The notes below the pieces were generated by a model. The model had not been told where the DNA came from, ran no database searches, and was given only the letters and a program-made list of their open reading frames with translations. From Pseudomonas lijiangensis (GTDB taxonomy: Bacteria; Pseudomonadota; Gammaproteobacteria; Pseudomonadales; Pseudomonadaceae): a stretch of 64,000 nt of DNA. The first letter of the stretch is position 1; each line of letters opens with the position of its first letter. Position numbers and translations under genes: made by a program. The stretch lies in the NCBI RefSeq assembly GCF_018968705.1, contig NZ_CP076668.1:3049001-3113000 (forward strand), in the 5' to 3' direction. Below, in pieces: positions 54,601 to 63,200 of the stretch.

Positions 54601-57217
54601 GAACCGCAGCATCGGACGGCCACTGGCCAATACCCGGGTCTATGTCCTCGACCGCCATGGCGAGCCGCTGCCCACCGGCGTGGTGGGTGAGCTGTATATC
54701 GCAGGTGCCGGGGTTGCGCGTGGCTACCTCAACCAGCCGCAAATGAGCGCCGAACGCTTCCCGATCTGCCCGTTCAGTGAAGACAGACAACGCATGTACC
54801 GCACCGGCGACCTGGGTCGCTGGCTGCCGGACGGCACCTTGCAGTTCCTGGGTCGTAACGACGATCAGGTCAAGATCCGGGGCTTGCGCATCGAGCTGGG
54901 TGAAATCGAAAACGCCCTCGCCGCCTGCCCGGGCGTGGGTCAGGCGGTGGTCCTTGCCAGAGATGACAGCCCGGGACAGACCAAGGGACTGCAACTGGTC
55001 GCCTACCTGTGCGGCGAATCCCTCTCAGTGGAGCAATTGCGCACGCAACTGCTTGAGCGGCTTCCCGAGTTCATGGTGCCCAGCGCCTTCGTGCAACTGG
55101 ATGCCTTGCCACTGACCCCCAACGGCAAGCTCGACCGCCGTGCATTGCCGGCACCCGATCAGCAGGCTTTCACCAGCCGTCGGGACGAAGCGCCACAGGG
55201 CGAAACCGAAACCGTGCTCGCCACGCTCTGGCAGGAACTGCTGGGGCTGGAGAAAGTCGGTCGCCATGACCGCTTCTTCGAACTGGGCGGTCACTCGCTG
55301 ATGGCGGTCACGTTGATTGATCGCCTGCGCCAATTGGGTCTGAATGCCGACGTGCGCAGCGTCTTCACCGCGCCAAGCCTGCACGAACTGGCCGCAACCC
55401 TGCAGCATGGTAACGTGTTGCCATTCGAGACCCCGGCCAACCCGATCAAGGACGGTTGCACGGAACTGACCCCGGACCTGCTGCCCCTGGTGGAACTCAG
55501 CCAGTCGCACATCGACCGCATCGTCAGTCAGATACCCGGCGGCGCGGCCAATATTCAGGACGTCTACCCGCTGGTGCCGTTGCAGCAAGGCATCCTGTTC
55601 CACCATATGCTGGACCAGGAAGGCGACACCTATCTGGTGCGTTCGGTCCTGGAATTCAGCGAGCGGGCAACCCTCGATACCTTTCTGGATGCGCTGCAAC
55701 AGGTCATCGACCGGCATGACAGCCTGCGCACCTCCGTGCACTGGAACAGCCTGCCGCAGCCATTGCAAGTGGTACAACGCACAGCGCAACTGACCGTCAG
55801 CAACCTGGACTTCACGGGCGACGACATTCGCGGGCAACTGGACCACGCCACTGACCCGAGTCGGCTCCGTATCGACCTGGGCAAGGCCCCCCTGATCCAT
55901 GCCCATGTCACCCGGAATGCAGAAAGCTGGCTGTTGACCCTGCTCGACCATCACATCATCAACGACCATGTCAGCCTGGGCATCGTCCTCGATGAAATCC
56001 GTACCCTCATGAATGGCGACGCCGATCTGTTGCCTGAGCCACAGCACTACCGCGAGTTTGTCGCCCAGACCCTGGCCAGCCCGGTGGAACTGCACGAGGC
56101 TTATTTCCGTCGACGTCTGGCGGATGTAGACAGCCCGACTGCACCATTCGACGTGCTGGAGGTAGAGGGTGATCTTGAGAACCACATCCTGACCCTGGAC
56201 GAAGACCTCACCCGGCAACTGCGCACCCAGGCCAGAAACCTTGGCGTGCTGCCTGCCACGATCCTGCATGCAGCCTGGGCGATGGTGCTGGCGCGCTGTA
56301 CTGCCCGCGACGACGTGGTGTTCGGCACCGTGCTGTCAGGCCGGTTGCAAGGCGGTTCCGGCGCACAAAGTGCCGTGGGCATGTTTATCAATACCCTGCC
56401 GGTGCGCGTGCAACTGGCAGGACGCAACGTTCAGGAATTGATCAGCGCAACGCATCAGGACCTGAGTGAGCTACTGGCTCATGAACAGGCTGCCCTGACC
56501 ACAGCCCAGCGTTGCAGCAATATCGAAACCGGCACCCCGCTGTTTACCGGTCTGCTCAACTACCGCCAGCACGCACAGGCTGACGGACTGGCGGACTGGC
56601 CGGGCATTCGGGTGCTGACCGACGTGGACAACGGCGATTACCCGCTGTCGCTGTCGGTGGACGACTACCCGCAGCACATGAAGCTCACCCTGCAAAGCGT
56701 GCCGCTCATCGGTGTTCAGCGCATCGCCGACATGACCCTCAAAGCCTTGAATCTGCTGGTTCAGGCAATGGAAAACAGCCCGGATACCGAGCTGAGCGAT
56801 CTGGACGGCGATAGCCTGGCGTTCATCGGGCGTAACGACCTCAAGGTCAAGGTCCCGCGCTCGGCACAGGCTGCCCCTCGGGTCTATGAAGCCCCCAACG
56901 GCGAAACCGAACAACTACTGGCGAACATCTGGGCCGACCTGCTCGGTTTCGAGCGTATCGGTCGCAACGACTCGTTCTTCGAGTTGGGCGGACATTCGCT
57001 GACAGCGGTGCAACTGACCCTGCGGATCCGTGAGGAAACCGGCGTCGAGATTCCCCTGCGGGCACTGTTCGAACAGAACTCGCTGATGGCTCTGGCCGAC
57101 CACATCAACACCTTGCAACTGGCGCTGTACGACGCCGACGACCTGCTCGCGCTCGAACAGGAACTGGCTTTGCTCTCTGAAAGCGACCTGCTCGCTATTG
57201 TCTCCAAGGATGCCTGA
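42623..57217 (+). CDS. Nonribosomal peptide synthetase 1 (SyrE-like, five modules, last lacks A domain)
   Basis: The protein has 4,864 residues. Domains by motif: C1 (HHLMTDG, H146), A1 (about 465-975), T1 (Ser1017); C2 (HHIISDG, H1205), A2, T2 (Ser2079); C3 (HHMLGHEGD and HHLISDH at H2300, dual epimerase/condensation type), A3, T3 (Ser3163); C4 (HHIISDG, H3349), A4, T4 (Ser4225); C5 (HHMLDQEGD and HHIINDH, H4443, dual type), an A8-like scrap at 4727-4747, T5 (Ser4792). Codes by eye: A1 DVWHLSLIDK (Ser), A2 DLEHNTTVSK (2,4-diaminobutyrate), A3 DMKDLGMVDK (Glu/Gln-like), A4 DAESVGTIVK (basic, Lys/Orn-like). Dual domains imply D residues at 2 and 4. C1 probably adds the fatty acyl chain. Module 5 needs loading in trans. 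Confidence 0.95.
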   Translation: MASSTPQMLEQETPSYGLASVQQGIWLDQMAHPELPYYNIGMAMEIRGEIDVPLFEKAIQLVVERHDSLRLSFGVQDGVACQRVLPQVDVALEVVDFSGEQDPEKVARAYLQEEFRRPFPSLTGVLWSVRLVRCGPQLYYWLTRYHHLMTDGISVMLMGRAVEQAYNGLLIGEDDPAQGPSYLSFLEEDRGYLESSRFERDRTFWQEVFAEMPPPLLQQRFAVPGSGIAPSAQVQTMMPRKLFNDLAEFATGQGLSLAHVFMTVISTYFCRTTGVDSIVIGMPVHNRTNARQKATVGMFSSVSPIRLEVDTQASLVDLMQVTAAQLRRCYRHQRFPIAELNRTLKLAQEGRRQLFDISISFESLNGDATLGGQETEIFTQDNGYERLPLAIFVRDYHASDDVYLDFNFNTAFFTREEVQTIQGRMVSMFEALIEHHALPVAQFPIMPQAEQDRVLHTFNATQHDYPRDELIHGLFEQQVERTPDAAAVGDHNGQSLSYETLNRRANQLAHQLIKQGVTPDSRVAVALRRSNELVVALLAILKAGGAYVPIDPDLPDNRRDYMLDDSSPVAMLTCEALLDNVARADIPVLLVDENVDRSAFPDTNPSPALQGLEATHLAYVLYTSGSTGKPKGVMNEHRGVVNRLLWARDEYRVNETDRVLQKTPFGFDVSVWEFFLPLLTGAHLYMARPGGHQDPGYLAQVMREQNITLLHFVPSMLEVFLEHGDNQGFSALSRVLCSGEALPRSLQKRFEEQLAPVELHNLYGPTEAAIDVTSWQCLPSDEGDSVPIGRPIANIQIYILDPHGQPTPVGVAGEINIGGVGVARGYLNLPELSAERFVRDPFSSDPDARLYKTGDLGRWLDNGAVEYIGRNDFQVKIRGQRIELGEIEAKLALHEAIKEAVVLARDEASGEKRLVAYFTSTSDSPLDIRELRDHLQAQLPAYMVPAAYVGLETLPLTGNGKLDRGLLPAPTASDVISRRYEAPQGQLESSLAELWQNLLKVEQVGREDHFFELGGHSLLAIQLISQMRQQLSIELDLAELFAHPTLADLAHIAASAGKSSLPDITLADRDADLPMSFAQQRLWFLAQMEGASEAYHMPAGLRLRGVLDASVLQSALDRVVERHEALRTRFVPHATEQAVQVIDAKGAGFILKRIDLSGQADAELQMQTLARQEALTPFDLERGPLVRGTLIRLGETEHVLLVTLHHIISDGWSIGVLTREVAALYDALRQGHADPLPPLALQYADYAAWQRRWLTGEVLEKQSRYWKETLADAPALLTLPTDRPRPAEQNYSGASLPVNFDEDLTQALKALGQRHGTTLYMTVMSAWAALLSRLSGQDEVVIGSPMANRTRAEVEPLIGFFVNTLAIRVDTSGQPDVGSLLARVKAQTLAAQRHQDLPFEQVVEIVNPFRSLSHTPIFQAMLSWQDTGVGQAALGELQLEDLGLLNDIAKFDLSLDLGENNGRLSGNLEYATALFDEATAQRYLGYLERVLRAMAADDSSVVEHIDLLDANERQRVLQDLNPARTSYPHDQTIHRLFEDQASVRGDELAVAFEGQRLSYSELNRQANRLAHHLIGLGVRPDDRVAICVERSARMVVGLLGILKAGAAYVPLDPDYPEQRIAYMLQDSTPSVLVSQKEVLGRVPQLSIPLVLLDEPITGRDDNPVVTDLRPEHLAYVIYTSGSTGNPKGVMIEHRALINYSLDAARLFELSTQDTVLQQNTLNFDLSIEEIFPALLSGATLKPSRNLFGTRQDDDEPVATMVHMTAAHWHTMVGEWHLNAALAERQLKNVRLINVTGDALSAQKLQQWEGIRPSHVKLVNTYGPTEATVSCTAAYVQGSAEDSEASGNATIGTPMANTRIYLLDGQQQPVPFGASGEMFIGGDGVARGYLNLDDVTRERFLADPFSDQPNARMYKTGDLARYLPDGRIEYLGRNDFQVKVRGFRIELGEIEARLGSLPGIKEAAVIARADSAGEKRLLAYVVPHEGQSIDASQLHAQLTPLLAEYMMPAAFVSLPAFPLTANRKLDRQALPEPTADAYANRVHEAPEGATETLLAQVWQEILGLETVGRNDHFFALGGHSLKAVSLIERLREQGLVADVRAVFSAPLLRDMAKAIEGGSDSLFVAPANLIPDGCTALTPDMLPLVQLSQPQLDTLIQRVPGGAANIQDIYPLVPLQQGILYHHMLGHEGDAYLVRSMIEFDDRTHLDAFLDALQQVIDRHDILRSAVQWSGLPQAVQIVQREATLPVETLALKGNSTALEQLQQASDPRHLRMDLTKAPLLSARIVQDPQSRRWLLALLDHHLISDHVSLAIILEEIQTIMQDRSDQLPVPLPYRDFVAQTLASTPEVHEAYFSERLAVIDTPTAPFDLLDIQGDGADVSEISQYLAPELAQAIREQSRRQGMTPAVLFHTAWAQVLARCTDQSDVVFGTVVSGRLQGSSGSERALGVFINTLPVRISLAGQGAQELVREVARDLGQLLGHEQASLALAQRCSGVPASLPLFTTLLNYRHQTDGGSLANEEAVLQWNGVRFLSNEARTNYPIEVAVADEGQGFSLTTQTAAGVDPHRVASYFIQAVTTLVDALAQTPMRLAETLDILSETERQQVLTGFNQTASDFGTPRPLQVLFEEQVKAQPNAIALVYEQQQLTYAQLNRRANQLAQRLLVHGVQPEQRVAICADRSIEMIVALLAVLKAGGAYVPIDPNHPADRIAFILKDSAARLLLCQKALTPHLPATRYCPALILLDEHDPAVIENDSQYDENFDPESVGLTVENLAYVIYTSGSTGQSKGVMVEHRSVFNFSHVMARTTHAHCPPQANVALNAGFYFDMSIKGIAQLFFGHRLIIIPSLIRASGHELLDFLEKHQVHAFDSTPSQLDTLLAAGLLERRSYQPVSVLLGGEALNAATWDKLRQSKTIHFYNMYGPTECTVDASLGLISELGDRPSIGKPLANMQVLVLDKRGQPVPVGVIGELHIGGAGVARGYLNNPQLTAQRFVSNPFSSDQHARLYKTGDLGRWKADGSLEYAGRNDFQVKIRGFRIELGEIESALLASASVREAVVIAREDRLVAYVCGEPTSAEELRARLIKRLPEYMVPSAFVQLDAMPLTANGKLDRRALPAPGQDALASRAYEAPQGEVEQTIARIWQELLHVEQVGRNDGFLELGGHSLLSVQLQARLHTELGVEIDLRTLFAQSSLQELASYVAQADHSSSQAIPLADRQQPLPVSLAQQRLWFLDQLDHSAGAAYHIPALLRLNGELNRNALQRALDRIVERHESLRTTFERHGSQVLQRIAAPASITLSETTVSQALDNETLQNMAAQEVSKPFDLAKGPLFRAHLVRLSDNEHRLWVTLHHIISDGVSMGVLIDEFGALYSAFAKGEADPLPALAIQYADHAVWQREWLSGSRLQAQKDYWQQHLLGAPTLLELPTDRPRPLVQSHAGGQYNVVLPTELTSGLRALSRRHGNTLFMTLMAGWAALLSRLSGQTDIVVGTPVANRQRQETESLIGFFVNTLAIRVQLDDEPSVTQLLEQVKASTLGAFSHQELPFEHVVETLNPERSLGHSPVFQSMLALKNGDAEPALQLPGLTLTAEDYEHRSTQFDLSLSLTDDGTDLTGSVEYASDLFDDSTIARFMSHFQALLEGLLGNDLQAVSRLPLLNEEEREQVLYGWNATERPLPGNPCIHEVFEQQVRNQPEALALIFEDQHLSYAELNAEANRLAHYLLATGIQPDDRVALAVERSPRLIVALLAILKAGAAYVPLDPAYPAERLAYMLSDSTPRALLCEHGALERLGELPADLQVIALDDEFQPWTTLDDSNPDASALGLSASNLAYVIYTSGSTGKPKGVMLEHAGLRNEVEAICGLTGLVAGERSLQFASVNFDASTEEIFGALVSGATLVLRSDAWLTYASNFWALCAENRLNVVSLPTRFWQQLAQDQKAPIPEHVRVVVIGGEELSTEATQQWFARAGHTPRLLNTYGPTEATIVTTAAEVQPQDTPNRSIGRPLANTRVYVLDRHGEPLPTGVVGELYIAGAGVARGYLNQPQMSAERFPICPFSEDRQRMYRTGDLGRWLPDGTLQFLGRNDDQVKIRGLRIELGEIENALAACPGVGQAVVLARDDSPGQTKGLQLVAYLCGESLSVEQLRTQLLERLPEFMVPSAFVQLDALPLTPNGKLDRRALPAPDQQAFTSRRDEAPQGETETVLATLWQELLGLEKVGRHDRFFELGGHSLMAVTLIDRLRQLGLNADVRSVFTAPSLHELAATLQHGNVLPFETPANPIKDGCTELTPDLLPLVELSQSHIDRIVSQIPGGAANIQDVYPLVPLQQGILFHHMLDQEGDTYLVRSVLEFSERATLDTFLDALQQVIDRHDSLRTSVHWNSLPQPLQVVQRTAQLTVSNLDFTGDDIRGQLDHATDPSRLRIDLGKAPLIHAHVTRNAESWLLTLLDHHIINDHVSLGIVLDEIRTLMNGDADLLPEPQHYREFVAQTLASPVELHEAYFRRRLADVDSPTAPFDVLEVEGDLENHILTLDEDLTRQLRTQARNLGVLPATILHAAWAMVLARCTARDDVVFGTVLSGRLQGGSGAQSAVGMFINTLPVRVQLAGRNVQELISATHQDLSELLAHEQAALTTAQRCSNIETGTPLFTGLLNYRQHAQADGLADWPGIRVLTDVDNGDYPLSLSVDDYPQHMKLTLQSVPLIGVQRIADMTLKALNLLVQAMENSPDTELSDLDGDSLAFIGRNDLKVKVPRSAQAAPRVYEAPNGETEQLLANIWADLLGFERIGRNDSFFELGGHSLTAVQLTLRIREETGVEIPLRALFEQNSLMALADHINTLQLALYDADDLLALEQELALLSESDLLAIVSKDA
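56801..56862 (+). other. Scar of a deleted adenylation domain in NRPS-1 module 5
   Basis: Between the end of C5 and T5 the protein reads DGDSLAFIGRNDLKVKV, matching the A7-A8 region of real A domains (DGTLQFLGRNDDQVKI in A4). The rest of an A domain of about 500 residues is missing and the frame is intact. The scrap shows the module once had an A domain that was cleanly deleted. Confidence 0.85.
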
Positions 57218-60200
57218 ATTGAACGATCGTAACGAAAGCCTCGACCAGTTGAAACGCGCCGCCCTGCTGCGCCTGCTCCAACAACGCGGTGCCAGCCGTA
57301 CCGAGCGTGCGCCTCAGGATGCAATCGAAGCGGCAGACCGCAGCACCGCGCTGCCCCTGTCGTTCGCCCAGCAGCGCCTGTGGTTTCTCGATCAACTCGA
57401 CCACACCGCCAGCGCCGCCTATCACATGCCTGCGGCCTTGCGTCTGACCGGCACCCTGGACAGATCGGCGCTGAAGTCTGCCCTCGATCATCTGGTGGCA
57501 CGCCACGAAAGCCTGCGCACGACCTTCGAGCAAAAGGGCGAGCAGCCGGTGCAAGTCATCGCCGCGGCCGATAGCGGCTTTACGCTGGTGGAGCAGGATT
57601 TGCGTGAGCAGTCCCCGGAACAGGCACGCCTGAGCGCCACCCGGATCAGCGAGGCCGAAGCAGCAGAGCCTTTCGACCTGCTCAAGGGGCCGCTGATTCG
57701 CGGCCGCCTGTTGCAAGTGACTGATGACGAACATCTGCTGCTGATCACCCAGCACCACATCATTTCCGATGGCTGGTCCATTGAAGTGCTGGTCCGGGAG
57801 TTCTCTGCCCTTTATGAAGCCTTTGTCGGCAACCAGCCCAACCCGCTGCCGCCCTTGTCGATCCAGTATGCCGACTACGCCGCCTGGCAACGCCAGCGCA
57901 TGAATGGCGAACTTCAGACCCAGCATGTGGAGTTCTGGCGCAATCACTTGAGCGGTGCGCCAGCCCTGCTGACAGTGCCCACCGACCGGCCACGTCCGCC
58001 AGTGCAAAGCCATGAAGGCAGCACCCTGAGGTTCAGCCTGCCCAAGGACCTTTCCCGGGCAGTCGGCGCCTTTGCCCAATTGCGCGCCGCAACGCCCTTC
58101 ATGACCCTGATGGCCGCCTGGGCCGTGCTGTTGACCCGCATCAGCGGCCAGCAGGACGTGGTCATCGGCACCGTCGCCGCCAATCGTGATCGTCAGGACG
58201 TACAGGGGCTGATCGGCTTCTTTGCCAACACCCTGGCCTTGCGCGTCCGCTTGCAGGCTGACCCGAGCCTTGATGAAGTCATGGCCCAGGTGCGCAACCT
58301 GATGCTGGAATCGTCGAGTTATCAGGACACGCCATTCGATCTGGTGGTGGAAGCACTCAAGCCGCCGCGCAGTGCCAGCCACAGCCCGATTTTCCAGACC
58401 ATGCTCTACACCAATGCCGGCAACGACTCGGAACAGCTGCGTCTGCCGGGCCTGACGCTGGAGTTCCTGTCTTCGCGCCAGGAAGACACCCAGCACGATC
58501 TGTCCCTTCACATCGATGAGGGCGGCGAGCAACTGGTGTGCAGCCTGTCCTACTCCACGGCACTGTTCGACGCATCGACCATCGAACGGCTTTCCCGACG
58601 CTTCGAGCGGGTGCTGCGCTCTTTCACCGAGGCACCGGAAACCCGAGTGGGCGCACTGGATCTGGACCCGGATCTTGATCTGCCAAAGGTGCAGCCAACC
58701 GGTCACAATGACCTGGAAACACCACTGTCCTGGCACCAGGAACGTATCTGGTTCGTCGACACCTTTGAAACCGGCTATCTGTATGACGCCAACCCGATCT
58801 ACCACAACATCCCGCTGTTGCTGGAGCTTGACGGCGAGATCGACAACAGCGCCCTGCAAACGGCCCTCAATGGCCTGATGGCCCGCCATGAAATCCTCCG
58901 CTGCCGGGTACTCAGCGATGGCGCCAGAGCCTGGCAGCGTTTTGAAAAGAATGCCGCACTGCCCCTGAACTGCCTGCAAGCCACATCCGGCCAATGCACC
59001 GCCATTGCTCTGGAAGACGCTGCGCAGCCATTGCACATGGACGGCGGTGCACTGGTGCGGGCGACTCTGGTACAGGACGGCTCTCGTGAGTCGGTACTGG
59101 CCATTACGGTTCATCACTTGCTGGCCGACCGGGCTTCGATGCAGATCATCAAGCGCGACGTGCTGGAACTCTATGACGCAGCCTGCTCGGGACGCGAACC
59201 GCAACTTCCGGACCTGCCGGTGACCTATCGCGACTTCGCCCAGTGGCAGCGCCAGTTGCCTGCGGCGACCCGTGAATCCCTGCGTTCGTTCTGGGCTTAC
59301 CAGTTGCGCGGCAAGCTGCAACCCATGGAGCTGCCTCTCAACCGTCCCCGTGCAGCGGTTCATGTCTTCACACCCGCCACTCATGCCTTCGAACTCACGG
59401 CCAGGCAAGTCAAGGCCGTGGAAGCCGTTGCCCGCCGCGCCGGAGTTTCCACCCAGAGCCTGGCGCTGAGTGCATTCACCGCCCTGCTGCGCCGTTATGC
59501 CGGGCATGACGAACTGGTGGTCGGCACCACCGCTGCCTGCCGCGAAGACCAGGCGCTGCAAAACATCGTCGGCCCGGTCGGCAACCTGCTGGTGCTGCGC
59601 GGTGCCTGTGATGAAAACACCTCGCTGCAAGGCTTGCTGACCCAGACCGCGACCAGACTGGCCCAGGCCCACAAGCACCGCTACATGCAGTTTGACCAAC
59701 TGGTACTGGCCATCAATCCCGACAAGGACATGAGCCGTACCGCGCTGTTCGATGTGCTCTTCAACTTCGAACAGGCCCGGCAGACGCCTGATCAGGTTGC
59801 GGGCCTCGGAGTGCGTACTCTGGAAACCAGCCTGGGTTACGGCAAGAACGACCTGCATCTGCTGATCGTTGCCAGCGAAGCTCAGTGGCAGGGTCACATG
59901 ACCTATAACGCCGACTTCTTCGACCCGGATTTCATCGCGCAACTGATGCAGCATTTCGTCCGTCTGCTGGACGCCTTTGCTGGCGATGCCGAACAACCGG
60001 TGGATGACATTCCACTGCTGGATGAACAGGACAAGCTCGTTCAGGCCTTGCACTGGAACGATACCGAGGCCGCGTACCCGGCTGATGCGACGCTGCATCA
60101 GCTGTTCGAGGCTCAGGTTCTGGCCACGCCAGAGCATATTGCAGTCAACAGTGCCGAAGGCCAGCTCACCTATAAGGCACTCAATGAGCGTGCCAACCAT

Positions 60201-63200
60201 CTGGCCCATCGCTTGCGTGACAGCGGGGTTGCGCCTCAGGAGTTGATCGCCATTCTGCTGGACCGCTCGCTGGACATGATTGTCAGCACCCTGGCCGTGC
60301 TCAAGGCCGGTGCGGCCTATGTGCCCATCGATCCGGCTTCGCCTGCCGATCGCATGGCCTACATTCTGAAAGACAGTGGCGTGCGCAAGATCATAGCCCG
60401 TAAAGAGACGGCCGAATCACTGGCCGACACGGCACTTGAAATCTTCGATCCCGCCTCGCCGAACAAAGAGCGCAGCAGCGCCGCTAACCTGGAAAACCTC
60501 ACAGCACCGGAACACTTGTGCTACGTGATCTACACCTCGGGCTCCACCGGCCAGCCCAAGGGCACCTTGCTGGAACACCGCAACGTGGTGCGTCTGCTGC
60601 ACAACAGCCGCAGCCCTTTCAACTTCGGCAGCAACGATGTCTGGACCCTGTTCCACTCCAACGCCTTCGATTTCTCGGTATGGGAAATGTTCGGTGCCCT
60701 GCTGCACGGCGGGCGTCTGGTACTGGTGCCGGAACCCGAGCGTCGTGATCCGGCGCTGTTCCTCGATTTCCTTGAACGCGAACAGGTCACGGTTCTCAAC
60801 CAGACACCGTCTGCCTTCCTGCCCTTGAGCGAAGCGGCGCTGGGACGCCAGGAAACCGCTCTGCGCGCATTGAAATACGTGATCTTCGGTGGCGAAAGCC
60901 TGGAAGTGAACCGTCTGGCAGCGTTCCATGGCGCCTTCCCCGGGGTGGCGCTGGTCAATATGTACGGCATCACCGAAACCTGCGTGCACGTGACCTTCAA
61001 ACACATCAAGGCCGAGGACATCAAAGTCGGCATCTCCAATGTGGGACGGCCGATCCCGACCACCGTGACTTACGTCATGGACAGCAAGCAGCGCCTGCTG
61101 CCGGTAGGCGTACCAGGTGAAATCTGTGTCGGCGGCCTGGGGGTCGGGCGCGGTTATCTGAACCGCCCGGAACTCACTGCCGAGCGTTTCATCGACGATC
61201 CTTTGCGTCCAGGCGAACGCCTGTACCGCTCGGGCGACCTGGGCAAACTGCTGAGCAATGGCGAAATCGTGCATCTGGGGCGTATGGACGCTCAGGTCAA
61301 GATTCGTGGTTTCCGTATCGAACTGGGCGAGATCGAGGCCAAACTGCTGGCCTGCGAAGGCGTGCATGAAGTGCGCGTGCTGGCCCGCGACGATGCCCGT
61401 CAGGGCAAACGCCTGATCGCCTACCTGATTCCCGAGCCAGGTGCAGTGATTGAAGTGGCGGCCTTGCGCAAGCAATTGGGTGCGACTTTGCCGGACTACA
61501 TGGTGCCCAGCGCTTTTGTCAGCCTGAACGCCTACCCACTGACCGCCAACGGCAAACTGGATCAGGATGCCCTGCCCGCTGCGGGTGTGGATTCCATGTC
61601 CGAGCGCGGCTATGAAGCACCTCAGGGCGCTACCGAACAGGCCCTGGCACAGATCTATCAGGAACTGCTGGGAGTCGAGCGCGTGGGTCGTCGCGACGGT
61701 TTCTTCGAGCTGGGCGGCCATTCGTTGCTGGCGGCACAACTGGTGTCTCGCGTGCGTCAGGTACTGGGCGGCGAGCTGATGCTGCGTGAGCTGTTCAGCC
61801 ACCCGACCGTCGAAGAGCTGGCCAGGGTCATCGGCACCCTGGAACAGAGCGCGGTTGCAGACATCAAGCCTGTAAACCGTGAAGCTCCGCTGGTGCTGTC
61901 CTTCTCTCAACAGCGCCTGTGGTTCCTCGATCAACTGGACCCCAATGCCAGCATCGCCTACCACATGCCGGCGTCCCTGCAATTGCACGGCGAACTGAAC
62001 ACCAGAGCCTTGAAAGATGCCCTCGATCATCTGGTGGCCCGCCACGAAGGGCTGCGCACCACCTTCAAGCGCATCGCAGATCAGCCGGTGCAGGTGATTG
62101 CCGCGCCCGACAGCGGTTTCAGTCTGACCGAACACGACCTGCGCGCCCTGCCTTTCGAGGAGGCGCAATCCAGTGCGGCACGTATCGCCCAGCGCGAAGC
62201 GGCAGCACCTTTCGACCTGCAGCAAGGACCACTGATTCGCGGCAGCCTGATACGCCTGGCCGATGACGAATACCGCTTGCATATCACCCAGCACCACATC
62301 ATTTCCGATGGCTGGTCCGTGGGTGTTCTGGTCAGGGAATTCGCGCAGATCTATGAAAGCTTCAGCCAGGGCAATACCCCATCGCTGAAACCATTGGCGA
62401 TCCAGTACGCCGACTATGCCGCCTGGCAGCGTGAAACCCTGGCAGGCCCGCAACTGGCCAGTCAGCTTGAACAATGGCGCGAACACCTCAGTGGCGCACC
62501 GACCCTCCTGAACCTGCCTGCCGACCGGCCAAGACCGGCGCTGCAAAGCTATCGCGGTGCCGATGTACCACTGGCCCTGAGCCCGCAACTGCTCGCCCAG
62601 GTGGAACGCTGCTGCAAACAGCACGACGTCACGCTGTTCATGGTCCTGCTCAGCGCCTGGTCGGTGCTGATGGCGCGGCTGGGCAACGAGCGCGATGTGG
62701 TGATCGGCGTGCCGACCGCCAACCGTGGCAATGCGCAGGTCGAATCCCTGATCGGCTTTTTCGTCAACACGCTGCCGGTACGGGTGCAATTGCAGGACGG
62801 TCCGAGCGTCGCGCAACTGCTGGCGCAGGTCCGGGACACGCTGCTGGCCGTCCATGAACGTCAGGAAGTGCCTTTCGAGCATGTGATCGAAGCCCTGCAA
62901 CCGCCTCGCTCCCTGAGCTACAACCCGCTGTGTCAGGTTGCCCTGTCTCTGAACAACACCCCGGACGATGGCCCGCTGAACCTGCCGGGCCTGACCCTCA
63001 CGGCACTGAATCAGGCTCAGGAAACCTCGCAGTTCGACCTGATGCTGTCCCTGGCGGAAAACGCCGGAGAACTGGGTGGTGCCATTCAATACGCCACCGA
63101 CCTGTTCGACCGTGCAACCGTGGAACGCTTTGCGCAATCCTTCCAGGTTCTGCTGGAAGCCTTTGTCCGCGACAGCGAACAGTCAGTCATGGCCTTGCCG

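Noticed and set aside
56760..56900. Frameshift or truncation explaining the missing A domain
   Set aside because: The frame is continuous and only about 60 bp separate C-domain end from carrier. The full A domain is absent rather than shifted out of frame.
57195..60209. 1,004-codon minus-strand frame opposite NRPS-2 (also 60417-63137)
   Set aside because: This is an antisense shadow. The plus-strand frame carries an unbroken series of C, A and T motifs over the same bases.
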